DNA from: an uncultured Bacteroidales bacterium
GTDB lineage: Bacteria; Bacteroidota; Bacteroidia; Bacteroidales; UBA932
NCBI GenBank assembly: GCA_946410455.1
Contig: CAMKAJ010000026.1
Span: 1-32,639 of the forward strand
Direction: 5' to 3'
DNA: 32,639 nt
The notes below the pieces were generated by a model that saw nothing but the letters and a program-made list of their open reading frames with translations, had not been told where the DNA came from and did no database searches. Each line of letters starts with the position of its first letter. The first letter of the stretch is position 1. The translations under genes and the position numbers were made by a program. This document shows positions 32,536 to 32,639 of the stretch, one piece after another.

Positions 32536-32639
32536 AAAAATGGAAATATTTTCGGAGAGGACTTGGAGGTGTCGGAAAAATGCTTACCTTCCCGTGTTTG
32601 ACACTTTGATTTTGTTGGGCCGGGGACAATTCAAGGCCA
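32536..32639. other. Right-edge stretch, nothing recognised
   Basis: About 100 bp after the transposase remnant. The shifted transposase frame stays open to the edge (reads ..YLPVFDTLILLGRG..), but the sequence does not resemble IS4 transposases and no promoter or RNA is evident. It may be the right part of the decayed insertion sequence or flanking DNA. Confidence 0.4.

Overview
The window reads as chromosomal DNA from a gut-type Bacteroidota, most likely order Bacteroidales; I cannot name the family. The evidence is the repeated promoter pattern TTTG/TTG-N19-20-TAnnTTTG, weak or absent Shine-Dalgarno sequences, and the gene content: Bacteroidales-type surface lipoproteins (collagen-like DUF4988-type, fimbrillin/FISUMP, BIG_2), a thioester-less alpha-2-macroglobulin, a DPP4-like peptidase and a PIN-PhoH protein. 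The core genes look GC-rich. The last ~2.3 kb looks clearly more AT-rich.

Layout. 1-1360: no convincing gene apart from a possible edge fragment. It holds two different ~72-bp tandem-repeat families, one of which makes a hairpin in every unit, and a 144-bp block present twice. 1362-13734: a secreted histidine phosphatase on the minus strand, divergent from a DPP4-like peptidase, folC and alpha-2-macroglobulin unit. A stand-alone PurL-like C-terminal protein and a PIN-PhoH ATPase follow. 13805-16924: pyruvate phosphate dikinase and a small secreted protein. 17135-27734: a surface-protein island of three large lipoproteins (collagen-like, fimbrillin/FISUMP, 13-repeat BIG_2) and an OmpA-family porin, with clear promoters and terminators. 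27794-30217: housekeeping genes typA, yceD (DUF177) and rpmF. 30310-30384: tRNA-Arg(CCU).

30386-32069: a 1632-bp inserted unit downstream of the tRNA. It is bounded by 61-bp direct repeats (2 mismatches) that copy the last bases of the tRNA and its terminator. It carries a replication-initiator-like gene that looks C-terminally shortened, a small NUMOD3-like gene, iteron-like repeats, a promoter driving a short two-hairpin RNA, and an unlisted 45-aa Arg-rich ORF inside a ~265-nt stretch closed by a long-range helix and a T-tract. It has no integrase gene. I consider this minimal element the best candidate for something undescribed. 32207-32535: an IS4-type transposase remnant with an internal deletion and a frameshift.

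Function. The surface genes suggest a host-associated lifestyle (adhesion, protease defence, peptide and phosphate scavenging). folC, ppdK, typA, yceD and rpmF are core metabolism and translation. Several promoters lie so close to their start codons that leaderless or near-leaderless transcripts are likely.
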